Shown: one piece after another, positions 62,899-64,000 of the stretch | Position numbering within the stretch: the first letter of the stretch is position 1 | Layout of the letters: every line of letters begins with the position of its first letter | Assembly (NCBI GenBank): GCA_016699855.1 | Contig: CP064988.1 | Location: 3,128,501 to 3,192,500 of the forward strand | Reading direction: 5' to 3' | DNA length: 64,000 nucleotides | From: Rhodospirillales bacterium | Lineage (GTDB): Bacteria > Pseudomonadota > Alphaproteobacteria > Reyranellales > Reyranellaceae | Notes under the pieces: generated by a model | Told to the model about the DNA's origin: nothing | The model's input: the letters and a program-made list of their open reading frames with translations, nothing else | Database searches by the model: none | Translations under genes and position numbers: made by a program

Positions 62899-63009
62899 GC
62901 GACCGCCTGGACCGCCGTCGATCCGCGCGAATCGCGCTTGATCGACGGCGGACGCGGAAGATAATCGACAAGGGCGGGCGCTGTGGGGCGCCGGTCCGGG
63001 GGGATGCCG

Positions 63010-63519
63010 ATGCCGGACGATCCGCAAAGCGCTCGCGTGGTTCCACCGTGCGCCGTACCCGACGCTTTCCCGATGGCCGCGCGCGACGCCGGCGTGGACG
63101 ACCACGTCGGCTACCGGGTCGAACGCCAGATCGGATATCTGCTGCGGCGCGCGCACCAGCGCGCCACGGCTGTGTTCCAGGCCAATATCGGCGATCCGAC
63201 CGTGACGCCGACCCAGTTCTCCAGCCTCGTGAAGCTGCACGAGCACGGCGAGCTGTCGCAGAACCATCTCGGGCGCCTCGTCGCGATGGACAAGGCGACG
63301 ACGCAGGGCGTGATCCGCCGGCTGCGGTCGCGCGATCTGGTGTCGGCGCGGCCCGACCCGGGCGACGCCCGCCGCACCCTGCTGCGTCTGACGGCGGCCG
63401 GCGAGCGGCTGGTCCGCATGCTCATGCGCAACGGCCAGACGGTGTCGCGGGAGACGCTGAAGCCGCTCGACGTCGCGGAGCAGCGGCAGCTTGTCGATCT
63501 GCTGGCGCGGATCGGGTAG
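63010..63519 (+). CDS. MarR-family transcriptional regulator
   Basis: A 169-residue MarR. The winged-helix segment is about 60-130, with L-S-Q-N-H-L-G-R-L-V-A-M-D-K-A-T-T-Q-G-V-I-R-R-L and the wing D-P-G-D-A-R-R-T. N- and C-terminal helices form the dimer. The ATG at 63010 is preferred over 63004 because the GGGGGGA run is 5 bases before it; it is close to the Bug gene on the same strand. It may control that gene or the next oxidoreductase gene. The ligand is unknown. Confidence 0.88.
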   Translation: MPDDPQSARVVPPCAVPDAFPMAARDAGVDDHVGYRVERQIGYLLRRAHQRATAVFQANIGDPTVTPTQFSSLVKLHEHGELSQNHLGRLVAMDKATTQGVIRRLRSRDLVSARPDPGDARRTLLRLTAAGERLVRMLMRNGQTVSRETLKPLDVAEQRQLVDLLARIG

Positions 63520-63624
63520 GTCCCGGCCGGGCGCAAAGGCCGTCGTGACGGTTGGCGGAACGCCGGACCGGCGCTAGGATCGGGCGGTCGTTCGCTTACG
63601 AACGGTTCTGGATGCGGCAGGCGG

Positions 63625-64000
63625 ATGGGGCGGTATCTGCGACCGGACACACTGGCCGAGGCCACGGCGGCGCTGGCGGATGCCGCCGCCGCCCGGCGCG
63701 CGCTTCTGCCGTTGGCCGGCGGCACGGATTTCTATCCCGCGCGCGTCGGACGCGCGCTCGACGACGACGTCCTCGATCTCACGGCGGTGCGCGGCCTGCG
63801 CGGCGTCGAGATGCGCGGCGACCGATGGCGCATCGGCGCGACGACCACATGGCGCGACATCCTCGACACCGATCTGCCGCCGTTGTTCGACGGCTTGCGC
63901 GCGGCGGCGCGCGAGGTCGGCGGCGCCCAGATCCAGAACGCCGCGACCATCGCCGGCAACCTGTGCAACGCCTCGCCGGCGGCGGACGGCGTGCCCTGCC
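63625..64000 (+). CDS. Molybdenum hydroxylase FAD-binding (medium) subunit, N-terminal part, cut by window edge
   Basis: From the ATG at 63625 the frame runs off the end after 125 codons. The first domain of the xanthine/CO dehydrogenase M subunit is visible: Y-L-R-P-D-T-L-A-E-A start, the FAD-binding P-L-A-G-G-T-D-F-Y-P loop (about 31-40), and G-G-A-Q-I-Q-N-A-A-T-I-A-G-N-L-C-N-A-S-P (about 99-118), which is the classic FAD contact region. It is one subunit of a three-subunit enzyme; the large and small subunits should follow outside the window. Confidence 0.9.
   Translation, partial: MGRYLRPDTLAEATAALADAAAARRALLPLAGGTDFYPARVGRALDDDVLDLTAVRGLRGVEMRGDRWRIGATTTWRDILDTDLPPLFDGLRAAAREVGGAQIQNAATIAGNLCNASPAADGVPC

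Overview
This 64 kb window is chromosomal DNA from a high-GC (about 70 percent) proteobacterium. It is almost certainly an alphaproteobacterium, of a Rhodospirillales or Reyranella-like type. The evidence is the mdh-sucC-sucD-sucA-sucB-lpd order, the DUF2849-cysI-DUF934 sulfite-reduction block, a mesaconyl-CoA hydratase-like MaoC protein beside a CitE-type lyase, and many CaiB/BaiF CoA-transferases and Bug/TctC-type uptake genes. The organism call is inference. I see no transposase, integrase, CRISPR array, rRNA or tRNA.

Layout. 1-5.9 kb: edge of a glutathione S-transferase gene, a LysR regulator, a CoA-ester lyase/hydratase pair, pdxY, a LysE-type exporter, and a thioredoxin-fold gene interrupted by an in-frame TGA exactly at its redox cysteine. 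5.9-10.4 kb: three tandem CaiB/BaiF CoA-transferases and a GST. 10.5-13.6 kb: an ArsR regulator with a palindromic operator, a flavoprotein with a cysteine-rich tail and an MFS exporter, probably metalloid resistance. 13.6-26.7 kb: ridA-trpS, an SPFH protein paired with a NAD-kinase-like protein, a secreted cupin, an MFS permease, a small ATPase, vsr-dcm, an aspartoacylase-like hydrolase, a serine hydrolase, a lipoprotein, and lemA with an M48 protease. 26.8-32.7 kb: a GntR-PhyH-SAF oxidoreductase operon, a second Fe(II)/2-oxoglutarate oxygenase, and zapE. 32.7-37.7 kb: an aldolase, GNAT, dienelactone hydrolase, methyltransferase and epoxide-hydrolase-like genes.

37.8-46.9 kb is the core TCA block mdh-sucCDAB-lpd. 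It converts 2-oxoglutarate to succinate and malate to oxaloacetate. sucA carries an in-frame TAG. 47.2-50 kb holds a fourth CoA-transferase close to the tandem trio, a pair of inverted REP-like repeats, and a divergent CoA-transferase. 50.2-54.3 kb is assimilatory sulfite reduction (cysG, DUF2849, cysI, DUF934); cysI has a one-base frameshift that fuses its frame to DUF934. 54.4-64 kb: a MetE-C-like methyltransferase, succinyl-CoA:3-ketoacid CoA-transferase A/B split by an inverted repeat, an EamA permease, rmuC, a secreted protein of unknown function, a DUF1232 protein, a Bug-type binding protein, a MarR regulator and the start of a molybdenum-hydroxylase FAD subunit.

Three otherwise well-conserved genes (thioredoxin-like, sucA, cysI) are broken by one position each. 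For sucA and cysI, base-call error or recent mutation is the simplest explanation. The TGA in the thioredoxin-like gene is different: it replaces the motif cysteine and is followed at the right distance by a hairpin of bacterial SECIS form. It is the best candidate here for unusual biology, a selenoprotein.
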